From positions 124,001 to 188,000 of the forward strand of contig JAPJBO010000286.1 in NCBI GenBank assembly GCA_030068145.1: DNA of 64,000 bases, written 5' to 3'. This DNA is from Diplonema papillatum. Taxonomy: Eukaryota; Euglenozoa; Diplonemea; Diplonemida; Diplonemidae. The position numbers and the translations under genes were made by a program. The notes under the pieces are model-generated. The model made no database searches, was not told the origin of the DNA, and was given only the letters and a program-made list of their open reading frames with translations. The first letter of the stretch is position 1; each line of letters begins with the position of its first letter. Positions 28,399-37,398 of the stretch are shown here, in pieces.

Positions 28399-28914
28399 AT
28401 GAAGCAGGCCGGGCCGGGGAATAGTTGGGTTATGTCGGTTGATGCACTGCTGTTCGGCTCCAGTGGCGTCGGGAAGTCGGAGTTGAAGGCGACCCTGGGC
28501 GCGTGTGGCATTGGCGGCAAGGCTGGCGACCCAGGTGCGAGGCTCCGATTGACCGAATTGGAAGAGTGCCCCCCCAGGCTCATCCCGGTGGCTGCAGCGG
28601 CGTACTCTATCGTCTGCGGAGTGTTCCAAGACGAGCCGAGCTTGGCCTATGCCGTCAAGTGCCTGTCGTTGATCGTCCGCCCGTGCGTCCGGCTTCTGGT
28701 TATGAACTTGAGGGGGGGGTCGTCCAACCGACGGACTGCCGTCACTGAGGTTGCAGTTGCCGAAGAGGACCAGCGTTTGATGCAAGAGGCAACCCGGCAG
28801 GCGCCCGGGGGTGCATGCTTTGCTGTCGACGCCGTGCGAATGGCTGGCGTCGCTGCGCTGCGGCGGTGGTTGCTGGAAGCTGTCGAACAGTTCGAAAAGC
28901 CATCCAACGACTGA
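28399..28914 (+). CDS. Divergent small GTPase-like (P-loop) protein
   Basis: 171 residues from the ATG at 28399; the upstream CCCACTGCAG (ending 28396) is a plausible splice acceptor. Residues 15-30 read DALLFGSSGVGKSELK, a Walker A/P-loop (GxxxxGKS, residues 20-27) in the position and context of Rab/Ras proteins. SIVCGVFQDE, then LLVMNLRG and FAVDAVRMAGVAALRRWLLE, sit where a Rab would have its central strands, NKxD loop and SAK-containing C-terminal helix. The NKxD and DxxG motifs are not visible, so nucleotide specificity is doubtful. There is no C-terminal prenylation Cys. It could be a degenerate Rab-like or IFT-type GTPase, or another P-loop protein. Confidence 0.7.
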   Translation: MKQAGPGNSWVMSVDALLFGSSGVGKSELKATLGACGIGGKAGDPGARLRLTELEECPPRLIPVAAAAYSIVCGVFQDEPSLAYAVKCLSLIVRPCVRLLVMNLRGGSSNRRTAVTEVAVAEEDQRLMQEATRQAPGGACFAVDAVRMAGVAALRRWLLEAVEQFEKPSND

Positions 28915-29899
28915 GGGGAGCCCCCGCGCGGCGCGGGCCCACCGGGGCTGCGCGGCATTGGCCGGCAATGCGAAGAAAACGGCGTTGGCGGACAATTGTA
29001 CGCGATCGTCGTCCTTGCGGGCGCCTCTTCGCTCGTGTCCGCACCGCGCTTTTGCCCCTGTTCAGCACGTCTGCCGGACCACTACAATGCATGCTGTAAG
29101 GTCGTACCCACCATTGCAACGTGCAGTGTCTGATCTGCACCCTGTGATAGCCGCTGAACCGACATCTGCAATGTAGGCCGGTGGGGGTCCTGCGTAGTAG
29201 CCTTCAGGGGCCTTGGACTGCAGTGGCGGCCTCTACGGGCCTTGGACTGCAATGTCTACCTTTCAGGTCGGCCTTGGACTGCGTTGTCTGTCTGTCTGTA
29301 GGGACCTGTGGCTGCTATCTAGCCTGCAGGCGTCTTGCACTGTATAAAGGCAAGGCCTTTAGAGGCCTTGAACTGCAGTACCGCAAAATCGATACAGTCT
29401 GATGGTGACGTACATCCCTACGCCCATGTGGGTACCATGGGGCTTACACGGAGCACGCTATTGCACGACGAAGACGTGCAAACGCAATTCACGCCGGGAA
29501 TTGCGAAGGGACGGAATTGCTGGAATTCCTTCGAGCCTTTCCCTCCTAACTCTGTGCGCATTTTATTTTCGACCTCCAGGGTTTTTGTATGCGAGACACG
29601 CGCGTTGGAAGCTAGCAAGGAATACTTCGAGAGGCCGGTGCTTGGTAGGCTACATTGAGCCGGTCCGTCCCTATCTCTTGAAACTGCATCGAAGTGCCTG
29701 CCGCTGTTTATCACAGTGAATCACGGTCCACCACGGTCTATCAGGTCCATCCCTAGTCCCTAGAGCTGCATCGAATTGCCCGGTGCTGTATTCTTCGGTC
29801 TATCACGGTCTATCAAGAGGGAATGGACCGGCTCAAGGGGATGAACCGGCTCAGAAATAGAGCGAAGGATCAATAGACCTACACAAGGGGTACTTTCTT
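28915..29899. other. Intergenic with short repeated motifs
   Basis: 29195-29375 repeats GGCCTTGGACTGCA four times with variation. 29650-29860 repeats ATCACGGTC(T/C)A(T/C)CA and GAACCGGCTCA-type motifs. No gene recognised. Confidence 0.45.
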
Positions 29900-30045
29900 T
29901 AGGACTACCGATCTTGCGGGTTGCCCTCCAAGGTATTGTAGGCGGCGTGTTTTGGTGGTTGATCAGAATTCCTTACCCGAAAATGACACAGGGTAAATAC
30001 AAGTGGGAGAACGGCACTCACAAACAAAACGAAGCGCCTGTCTTT
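29900..30045 (+). repeat. Repeat family G copy
   Basis: ATCTTGCGGGTTGCCCTCCA, GTGTTTTGGTGGTTGATCAG, AAACAAAACGAAGCGCCTGT. Confidence 0.8.
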
Positions 30046-30195
30046 TTTGTTGAACGCTGAAACCCGGGCACTGAACCCAGATTCACCCGTGTGTTGTGTG
30101 GGTTATGACGCAGTCTTTCCTTGTGATTCTGCAACTTGCGGCCTCCTCACCCCACTAAGCCCATCATTCTTCCCACCATCACTACATCGTCCCCG

Positions 30196-30410
30196 CATCG
30201 TATCAACCTCAACATTCCACCGTATCAGCCTCATCATCCCCATCGTATCAACCTCAACATTCCACCGTTTCAGCCTCATCATCCCCATCGTATCAACCTC
30301 AACATTCCACCGTTTCAGCCTCATCATCCCCATCGTATCAACCTCAACATTCCACCGTGTCAGCCTCATCATCCCCATCGTATCAACCTCAACATTCCCA
30401 CCGTACCAAA
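30196..30410 (+). repeat. 45-bp minisatellite, about five copies
   Basis: CATCGTATCAACCTCAACAT starts at 30196, 30241, 30286, 30331 and 30376. The period is a multiple of three, so all frames stay open and translate as 15-residue repeats. I see no evidence that it is translated. Confidence 0.95.
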
Positions 30411-30800
30411 TTGATAGTACCTCGGAATCGACTGTAACAAGTCGAAGCCGAACAAGGCTGCGCGTTGACCGTTATCACTCTCGCTTCGGAGCGAACGTCT
30501 CTTCTCTCCGCTTCATTGTCCTCCGCAGTCATTCACTTGTCACGTGGGCAACCCTGAGATTACCCCCCTCGGGTGACGCCACCGATTTACTTTGAACCAT
30601 ACTTTAACTTCCTTGTGACCACGTTGTCCTCCAAGAACAGCGAGTGTGGGTAAACGGAGGAGGGGAGCACCTTTCTGCTTCATTGTCTTCCGCAACACAG
30701 TGGGTGTGGGCGTGAAAGGAAGGGGGGGGTGGGCAGTAAATGGGGCAGCGAGTGAACGACAGGCGATGAGTCATCGGAAGAATCCGCACGATCGCCGCAG
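30411..30800. other. Intergenic, nothing recognised
   Basis: Contains two related GTTGTCTTCC/AGTGTGGG-type segments (30620-30660 and 30685-30725). No gene recognised. Confidence 0.4.
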
Positions 30801-31100
30801 ATGATGCTGCGGGTCGACAAGCTTGCGCGCAAGATCCAGGCGCCGCAGGAGTTTATTGCCGTGTGCAAGCAGTTCAAGGGGGATCGGCTTGCTCTCCAGC
30901 GGCTGTCTCCTATTCTCGGCAGGCAGGTGAAATGGCACTCGATCAGCCAAGCAGACGGGTTAACTATCCTCCAAATGCACTCGGGTGCTTCAGACACTGC
31001 TCAGAACCTAAGCCGCATCGTCCTCAAGCTCCCTTGCAGCGCGCAACACCTCGCCGCCTTCGCAGAATTTGCCACGGTGTGGATCCCGCAGCTTTTTTAG
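30801..31100 (+). CDS. Small hypothetical protein, 3' end abutting a repeat
   Basis: 99 residues from the ATG at 30801 (MMLRVDKLARKIQAPQEFIA). Normal-looking amino-acid composition, GC-rich codons, and a mostly helical prediction by eye with repeated hydrophobic spacing. The last codons and the stop lie at the exact start of a family G copy (TTTTTTAGTACTAACAATC), so the gene is either fortuitously terminated or truncated by the insertion. No family recognised. The G-rich region upstream offers a CCGCAG acceptor directly before the ATG. Confidence 0.55.
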   Translation: MMLRVDKLARKIQAPQEFIAVCKQFKGDRLALQRLSPILGRQVKWHSISQADGLTILQMHSGASDTAQNLSRIVLKLPCSAQHLAAFAEFATVWIPQLF

Positions 31101-31160
31101 TACTAACAATCTTGTGGGTTGCCCTTCAATGTAATGTGCAGGCTCAAAAGACCTAGGCAG
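31100..31160 (+). repeat. Family G 5' fragment
   Basis: ACTAACAATCTTGTGGGTTG, then CCCTTCAATGTAATGTGCAG. Confidence 0.8.
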
Positions 31161-31164
31161 CGTG

Positions 31165-31466
31165 ACAGGTAAATCTGGGTTTAGTGGCGGGCGTAAGCAT
31201 TCAACAAAAAAGACCCACTTTGTAGTTGTATTGTTTTCTCCCCCTCTAGCCTCCTTCGAAATGAGCACAAGGCAGTCCCTCGAGTATTTGTTGTCTAAGC
31301 ACCTGCTTTGTAGGAAATACTTGAGGAGACTGCCGGTTGCGAAATCTCACACCAAAGGTAAATCTGGGTTTGGTGGCGGCATAAGCGTTCAACATAGTTG
31401 TACAACGTAGTCGTGTTGTTTTCTCCCTCCGTCGAAATAAAACACAAGGTAGTCCCTCGAGTATTT
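31165..31466 (-). repeat. Two tandem family A copies
   Basis: 31165-31289 lacks the outer end with the GTATAAGC flank. 31290-31466 has both ends but a diverged body. They are head-to-tail, joined at the CTCGAGTATTT end. Confidence 0.85.
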
Positions 31467-31859
31467 TGGTCGTTGTTCGTACCTTAGTACTTGTGGGAGT
31501 ATTGCCACGAAGTGCCGACGCCGACTCGAAGGAGGCGAAGCGTTTAAGCGTACAGGGTGTGCCCGATGAAGAACTGATCAAAACGCGTGTATATCCACAC
31601 CCGAAAAGATGGGGACACCCGCTTTTTCAACTCCAGCTTTAACTCCAAGACTCCGGCGTGTGGTCTTTTCTGCAACTGTCAAGAACCGCCGACTTAGCTC
31701 TTCTTACGGCACCGAGCCATCCAGTCTACCAACCTCCGCAGCGCGTTCGCTTGTTCTTTCCGCCAGTGCTGCGGAAGGTCAGCATCATCGCCGCACGTAC
31801 GTCGAAAACGTTGGATCCGAATCAGGTGCTTCAGGTATTCCTCCGTCCTTTTTTTCGTA
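31467..31859. other. Intergenic with a family H fragment
   Basis: 31575-31660 carries ACACCCGCTTTTTCAACTCC-type family H sequence. The rest has no recognised gene. Confidence 0.45.
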
Positions 31860-32095
31860 AGGGGATAAACACGCAGTCTTTTTCCCTCAGGTTTTATTGT
31901 CGCAAACGAATCCCCGTGTGCATCGGGCGGCGCGCACACGGAACCAAGCGCCCATGCGGGCCTCAAGCTCATCTAACAATCGATACATAACCTAATCAAC
32001 TTACCGCACGAACGTATCAGGTTACCACACAACGCAAGCACACTCTCTCCGGTAGCTCCGGTCAGTTGACCTCCGCCGGGTTAAAAAAGTTCTCA
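31860..32095 (+). repeat. Repeat family I copy 2
   Basis: GGGATAAACACGCAGTC, GTTTTATTGTCGCAAACGAA and GTATCAGGTTACCACACAAC, as at 20790-21060. Confidence 0.85.
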
Positions 32096-32511
32096 GTTGC
32101 CCCCTAAGTTGCGATGGCAAGAGCTCCGCGGAGGGGAGCTACCGGAGAATGGGGGGAGTACACGACCCGATGTCGACGACGACGATTTCACGTTCCTCGG
32201 CCCTGAGCGATGGACAATATGTGTGCGCTCGAGTCTGGCCTTGAGGATGGCCCTTTATGGCCTACTGTTTCCTTCCGCGTGGAGGCACACGGAAGAGGGT
32301 CTCCGCAGGGGTGCCGACCCCAGCGAGTAAAAGGTTGCCTCTTCCGCGGCAGGATTTACCTAGCAAGTTGGCCGGTGCTTCTCACCGGCCCCTGGCGTGC
32401 GTCCTCCTCCAAACCCTCACTGTCTTTCTCTGTGTCTCTCTCCCTCTTTTCTGACGTACACGGAAGCGAGGTTGGCGGCTGGTTCTCCAAGAGAAGGGAA
32501 ATAAAAGCAGT
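32096..32511. other. Intergenic, nothing recognised
   Basis: Short ORFs only, and no repeat match seen. Confidence 0.4.
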
Positions 32512-32640
32512 AACAATTAATTGTAAACACGAAAGAGAACGCTGGCAGCGTGTTTGGGAGAAGATTAGCCTACCGATCATATTCACTCACTATCACTCAC
32601 TAACAGGCTAATCCTCCCCCGGCACGTACAAACAAGTATC
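32512..32640 (-). repeat. Repeat family E copy
   Basis: AACACGAAAGAGAACGCTGG, GGAGAAGATTAGCCTACC and AACAGGCTAATCCTCCCCC: reverse complement of 5568-5687, with the hairpin retained. Confidence 0.85.
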
Positions 32641-32711
32641 GCGTCTATTCTTTTTCGGTCCATCCAAGGTTTGTGTTGGAATGTCTCTGCTACGCTACCG
32701 TCGGCCAGTTG

Positions 32712-33015
32712 CATGTACAACGTGTTCCTGACGTCTACGCTGCCGTCTGTTCTCCGCCGGTTCGTGGCCGACGAAGTCGAGGTGCCGCCGGGGGGCTTGC
32801 GGGCAGCCTGTGCGCCGCGGCGCCGCTCGACAGCGCCGCGCACAACCCGCTCGCGCTGCTGCTGGCGAACATCCCGCTGCGCCAGCGGACGATCCCCTAC
32901 TTCGCCCCCGCCGACGCCGTGAGGCTGCTGGAGTACGCGGCGGCGGTGCGCGCATCGGTCGCGGCCCTCACCCGACCCCCCAACTCAGCAAATGAAGCGG
33001 AACCCCCAACTTAGC
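32712..33015 (+). pseudogene. Partial tandem copy 1 of the 33.6-kb gene
   Basis: From AACGTGTTCCTGACGTCTAC to CGCATCGGTCGCGGCC, nearly identical to 33812-34070 of the full gene. Then it departs into CGACCCCCCAACTCAGC instead of the rest of the gene. A short deletion removes the EVVA codons. Unit spacing to the next copy is 549 bp. Confidence 0.9.
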
Positions 33016-33224
33016 GCAGTGATCCCCCCAACTAGATGATTGTCCTATGCGATTGTCCTACTTTCTACAAATCCGGGGGTCACCCGCAAAGTGATACCCC
33101 CAACTAGATGATTGTCCTATGCGACTGTCCTGTACATCAAATTCGCACACCTACTTACTAGAAATCCTGTACAGACACTCGAAACCCCGGATTTTCAAAC
33201 GAATCCTCACTGTACAAAACTTGT

Positions 33225-33552
33225 CACGCAGCTGGCGCTGTTCTACGAAGCAGCGAAGCACATTGACAACGTGTTCCTGACGTCTACGCTGCCGTCTGTT
33301 CTCCGCCGGTTCGTGGCCGACGAAGTCGAGGTGCCGCCGGAGGTGGTGGCCGGGCTTGCGGGCAGCCTGCGCGCCGCGGCGCCGCTCGACAGCGCCGCGC
33401 ACAACCCGCTCTCGCTGCGCCAGCGGACGATCCCCTACTTCGCCCCTGCCGACGCCGTGAGGCTGCTGGAGTACGCGGCGGCGGTGCGCGCATCGGTCGC
33501 GGCCCTCACCCGACCCCCCAACTCAGCAAATGAAGCGGAACCCCCAACTTAG
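33225..33552 (+). pseudogene. Partial tandem copy 2 of the 33.6-kb gene
   Basis: From GTCACGCAGCTGGCGCTGTT to CGCATCGGTCGCGGCC. Has the EVVAGLAGSL codons but lacks those for LLANIP. Ends at the same breakpoint as copy 1 and carries the same downstream segment. Spacing to the full gene is 545 bp. Confidence 0.9.
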
Positions 33553-33641
33553 CGCAAAGTGCCAACTAGATGATTGTCCTATGCTATTGTCCTACTTTCT
33601 ACAAATCCGGGGGTTACCCGCAAAGTGATACCCCCAACTAG

Positions 33642-35153
33642 ATGATTGTCCTATGCGTGTCCTGTACATCAAATTCGCACACCTACTTACTAGAAATCCT
33701 GGGTTTTGAGTGTCTGTACAGTGTACAGACACTCGAAACCCCCGGATTTTCAAGCGAATCCTCACTTGTCACGCAGCTGGCGCTGTTCTACGAAGCAGCG
33801 AAGCACATCGACAACGTGTTCCTGACGTCTACGCTGCCGTCCGTTCTCCGCCGGTTCGTGGCCGACGAAGTCGAGGTGCCGCCGGAGGTGGTGGCTGGGC
33901 TTGCGGGCAGCCTGCGCGCCGCGGCGCCGCTCGACAGCGCCGCGCACAACCCGCTCTCGCTGCTGCTGGCGAACATCCCGCTGCGCCAGCGGACGATCCC
34001 CTACTTCGCCCCCGCCGACGCCGTGAGGCTGCTGGAGTACGTGGCGGCGGTGCGCGCATCGGTCGCGGCGCTGCCCAGGGCGACGCAGAAGGGCCCGCCC
34101 CCCAGGCGCAAGCAGCCGCTCAAAATCCTCGAGCTGCTGCAGCGCCGCCTCACCGAACACTGCCACGCCCCGCACGTCCTCCGCCGCATGACCCCCGCCC
34201 TCGGCGGGCGGCTGCTCGCTGCGGGCATCGAGTCGCGCGCCCTGACCGACATCATCTTGAACACCGAATCCAGCGACTCTCCCGACGAAGCCACCGCCGC
34301 CGGTGTCCTGCACTACCTCCGGCTGAACTCTGCCAAGGACGACAGTGACACCACACGCGCCGTCTCGATCGTCCTTCGGTATTTGGGGGTCACCGACCCA
34401 CTGCAGGGCGCGCAAGCATTTGCGGCCTATGGTCCGATTTTGGACTGCGTGGCGGACGTCGACGGGGTGTGGAAAAGGGGCGCGGGGATGCTCTCGGTGA
34501 CGGACGTGACGCTGGGGCACTGCGAAGAGTGGAAAGACGGAATTTTGCGGAGCAAAATGACGCTGCTCCTGTTTGTGCTCGCGAGGTTGTACCGCAGGGG
34601 GGAGGGAGACCTCGTCGTGCGTCTCGCGGCCACGGTCTTCGAGGGGTCGGCGTTGCTGAGCCGTGGAGTGAGGATGCCTGACCTCGAAGCACTCGCTGCG
34701 ATCCTCGCCTCGTGCCCAACTCCCCCGCCGCTGCCCCTGACGCAGCGCCTGCTCGACCAAGCGAGGTGGCGCAGCGGGCAGGTAGCCCGGCCCATACAGT
34801 TCGCGGCGAACGTCGCGTGGCTCGCGCAGGGCGGGCGATCACTCACCGCACCGCCGGACGTCGCCTTCGCCGACCTGCTTCCCACGGCCTGGAGGCCGCA
34901 GAACCAGGTTGAGCTCGTCTATTTGCGGCCGTTCGACGCCGTGCGCTGCCTCGTCTGCTTTCGCCGGTACGCGGAATACCGCAGGGACAGCCAAGTGCCG
35001 GAGTCGAGCACAGTGCCTTCGCACATCGTCAAAGAGCTCCTGCGCCGCGCCAGTCTCAACCGACCGGTAGATCCAGCTGTTCTGGCTTACATCAACGGGT
35101 CGACTCCCGAGATGCGATCTCAATCCGGTAGATCCAGCTGTTCTGACCGGTAG
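33642..35153 (+). CDS. Unrecognised helical protein, N-terminus uncertain
   Basis: A 503-residue open frame from an ATG at 33642. The convincing part starts near VTQLALFYEAAKHIDNVFLT (about 33767); the first ~40 codons lie in repeat-like sequence including a hairpin, so the true start may be an upstream exon. The body is Leu/Ala/Arg-rich with many short amphipathic helices (LLANIPLRQRTIPYFAPADA, LKILELLQRRLTEHCHAP, LLLFVLARLYRRGEGDLVVR), the texture of a helical-repeat protein such as organellar RNA-binding or mitoribosome-associated factors, but no motif assigns it. The stop at 35153 lies inside a 22-bp minisatellite. A second copy of the C-terminal codons after the minisatellite ends in a different stop at 35352, probably the original terminus. 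Confidence 0.7.
   Translation: MIVLCVSCTSNSHTYLLEILGFECLYSVQTLETPGFSSESSLVTQLALFYEAAKHIDNVFLTSTLPSVLRRFVADEVEVPPEVVAGLAGSLRAAAPLDSAAHNPLSLLLANIPLRQRTIPYFAPADAVRLLEYVAAVRASVAALPRATQKGPPPRRKQPLKILELLQRRLTEHCHAPHVLRRMTPALGGRLLAAGIESRALTDIILNTESSDSPDEATAAGVLHYLRLNSAKDDSDTTRAVSIVLRYLGVTDPLQGAQAFAAYGPILDCVADVDGVWKRGAGMLSVTDVTLGHCEEWKDGILRSKMTLLLFVLARLYRRGEGDLVVRLAATVFEGSALLSRGVRMPDLEALAAILASCPTPPPLPLTQRLLDQARWRSGQVARPIQFAANVAWLAQGGRSLTAPPDVAFADLLPTAWRPQNQVELVYLRPFDAVRCLVCFRRYAEYRRDSQVPESSTVPSHIVKELLRRASLNRPVDPAVLAYINGSTPEMRSQSGRSSCSDR
33703..33746. other. Long near-perfect hairpin in upstream segment
   Basis: GGGTTTTGAGTGTCTGTAC, AGT, GTACAGACACTCGAAACCC: a 19-bp stem with one mismatch. The other two copies of the upstream unit lack it or keep only one arm. 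Confidence 0.85.
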
Positions 35154-35340
35154 ATCCAGCTGTTCTGACCGGTAGATCCAGCTGTTCTGACCGGTAGATC
35201 CAGCTGTTCTGACCGGTAGATCCAGCTGTTCTGACCGGTAGATCCAGCTGTTCTGACGGTAGATCCAGCTGTTCTGACCGGTAGATCCAGCTCTTCTGGC
35301 TTACATCAACGGGTCGACTCCCGAGATGCGATCTCAATCT
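35065..35340 (+). repeat. 22-bp minisatellite at the 3' end of the gene
   Basis: CCGGTAGATCCAGCTGTTCT plus GA repeats at 35125, 35147, 35169, 35191, 35213, 35235 and onward. An initial copy is in the coding sequence at 35065. The segment GGCTTACATCAACGGGTCGA through GAGATGCGATCTCAAT is present on both sides (35084-35124 and 35298-35338). Confidence 0.95.
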
Positions 35341-35352
35341 CCGCTTAGTTGA

Positions 35353-36110
35353 GAGTAACCGGTGCTTCTCGTCTCAGACACTCAAGCGAACTTAGGCACC
35401 TGAGCTTCCGTGTTCGGGTTCTTCGCCGAGAAACCGACAAAATACAGTGACCGGCGTATCACCACGCAGCTTGCGTCCCCAGTTCGCGAACAAGAAAGGC
35501 CTTGCCACGTCTTCTCTGCCTGGGGTGGGAGATCCGAAGAGACTCTAACCCGACCCTTCTACCAACGCATTTGCAGCTTGCTTCCACCGTTCTTTCTGCA
35601 TACGAGGAGATAGAGCTTCGATCCTGCCGGTGCCACGTCAGGACTTGGCACGTGAGCAGAGCGGCTCTCCTTCTGCGAGCGCGTCTTGCTTCACGTGTTC
35701 GTCGTGGGCTTACGGGCCAAGTGGCTGCGATTTCACGGGTGCGCCAGACGGCATGGCTACCTTTTACAGCGCCAGCAGGCTCGCCTGGCGGCAACGGATT
35801 CCGTGCATTTTTTGCACGCACCGGCGAACTTGACACGAACAGCGCTACGGACGTGTTTTTCTGATGGTACCAACTGCGGTTGTCATTATCAAAAAGTGAC
35901 GGCTGACAGTGTACTGTGAATCTTACCTAAACAGGTACGACCAGGGAATTAGCTTCTATCCGAGGCCTACTGCTCTTTATGCGACTGGCGCAAGTCCACA
36001 ATGCACTGAAAGGCTCTACTGTGCTTTCTCTCCCTTCGTACAGGTCCGAAGCACGAAAAACTCCTTCAGGACACGCCTGCGTCGGTCCGAATCTGGCAGC
36101 GCCCAAAAAG
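35353..36110. other. Intergenic, nothing recognised
   Basis: GC-rich open frames at 35459-35864 on both strands have no ATG head or recognisable domain. Confidence 0.4.
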
Positions 36111-36205
36111 TCTTACGACACTCAGAGCACAAAGGATATCTTCCCAGAACGACGAAGGTCACCCGGACGGAGTTTCAAGCGAACTTTCACTCTAAAAGGT
36201 GCAGC
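36111..36205 (+). repeat. Family C segment
   Basis: TTACGACACTCAGAGCACAA, ACGACGAAGGTCACCCGGA, TTTCAAGCGAACTTTCACTC; matches 1380-1475 and 50375-50475. Confidence 0.8.
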
Positions 36206-37340
36206 TAGTACCCTGGGTACAACACATTCGCGCAAGCAAAGCCCAGTTTTTTGCACCCGGCAAGAGAAAGCCGTAAAAAACTCGGACGCGCAATCTTCCC
36301 AGGAAAAAGAAAACAAAAATACGAGAAAGACCATCAAGAAAGAACCATCAACACAACAACCGTTTCCGTTTGATCCCGAGGTCTCGGGCCGTCCCTCTCG
36401 CGCCTCCCGCGGAGAGAACAAACTCCGCCCTTCTGTCACGCGCGCGGCCGACCGGTTGGGCCGGCCGTTATCAGACCATCAGGAGTTATTCTCCCCCTCT
36501 CCCAGTCTTCTCGCTCTCGGCTGATACGTGGTTTATTTTTCCCAGAAACAAAAAAAAACCAAAGGAAATCAACTGCCTTCGGGGAAAGCTAGTCTGACAC
36601 TTGCTGCCGCCGGGGGGGGGGGGGGGGGGGGAAGCAGCGAGCCCGGCGACTTAAAAGCCGGCTGGGGCAGATAAGGCCGGCGGCACTTAGCCTCGGTAGT
36701 GTTGCCCGCGAAGAGCTCTCTGACTCAAACATTCGCTGGCAAGAGTTGCGCCGGGCGCGCGGCGAACGATAAGGTCCAAGGCTTCAGCAACCAACCGCAA
36801 CGGTGTGGGGCCGGGTGACTGAGCAGCGCGTTGCTGGTATTCAGCGACGCAAGCAACCCCCTCCCATCCCCGCTCAAGGCTGGGGATCTTGACCCCATCG
36901 CCGCGACGAGCGCCGCATCAACAAACGACGTCCCACCGCCCCCAAGAGCCCGCGATACCGATTAGGCCGCGCTTTGCCCCGAAGAAGATAGAGGCCCTTC
37001 CCTGACGCACCCAGGGAGGGGTATTCTTTTCTCGCTCCCTGTCTCGTGATAAAAACAAAACGGAGCACATACAAAACGCCTGTTTTCTTTTTGCCGAGAG
37101 AGCTGCGACTCAACTGTTTGTTCATCCGAGAGTTAAGCGCCCAGTGTCGCTTTCTATCTGGTGCGGCGTGTGTGTGCGTGAGTACACGAGAAGCCGAGTT
37201 TAGATAAACAAACGGAGTGTAGTCAAAACTACCTGACCGACGGAAACCACGGGAAAGTCTTATCTTGCCTTCCTTTGTTCCTCAAAGAAACCCATAGCGC
37301 CATACAACAACGGCCCATCCCCTCCCTCTTTTTTTTTTGG
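36206..37340. other. Intergenic with a G20 run
   Basis: 20 consecutive G at 36612-36631. The nearby CCGGCGACTTAAAAGCCGGC forms a small hairpin. No gene recognised. Confidence 0.5.
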
Positions 37341-37344
37341 CCAG
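37321..37344 (+). promoter_or_regulatory. Probable trans-splice (or 3' splice) acceptor of MFS gene
   Basis: CCTCCCTCTTTTTTTTTTGG followed by CCAG: a long pyrimidine tract and AG 55 nt before the ATG. It is compatible with spliced-leader addition if the organism is euglenozoan. Confidence 0.5.
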
Positions 37345-37398
37345 CGCGTGCAAGCAAACACACGGCTACCAGTTGTCCCCCCCCGGCGGCGCTTCGGG

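Noticed and set aside
30047-30595. 182-codon ORF
   Set aside because: It is mainly the 45-bp minisatellite read as 15-residue repeats, in repeat-rich flanks.
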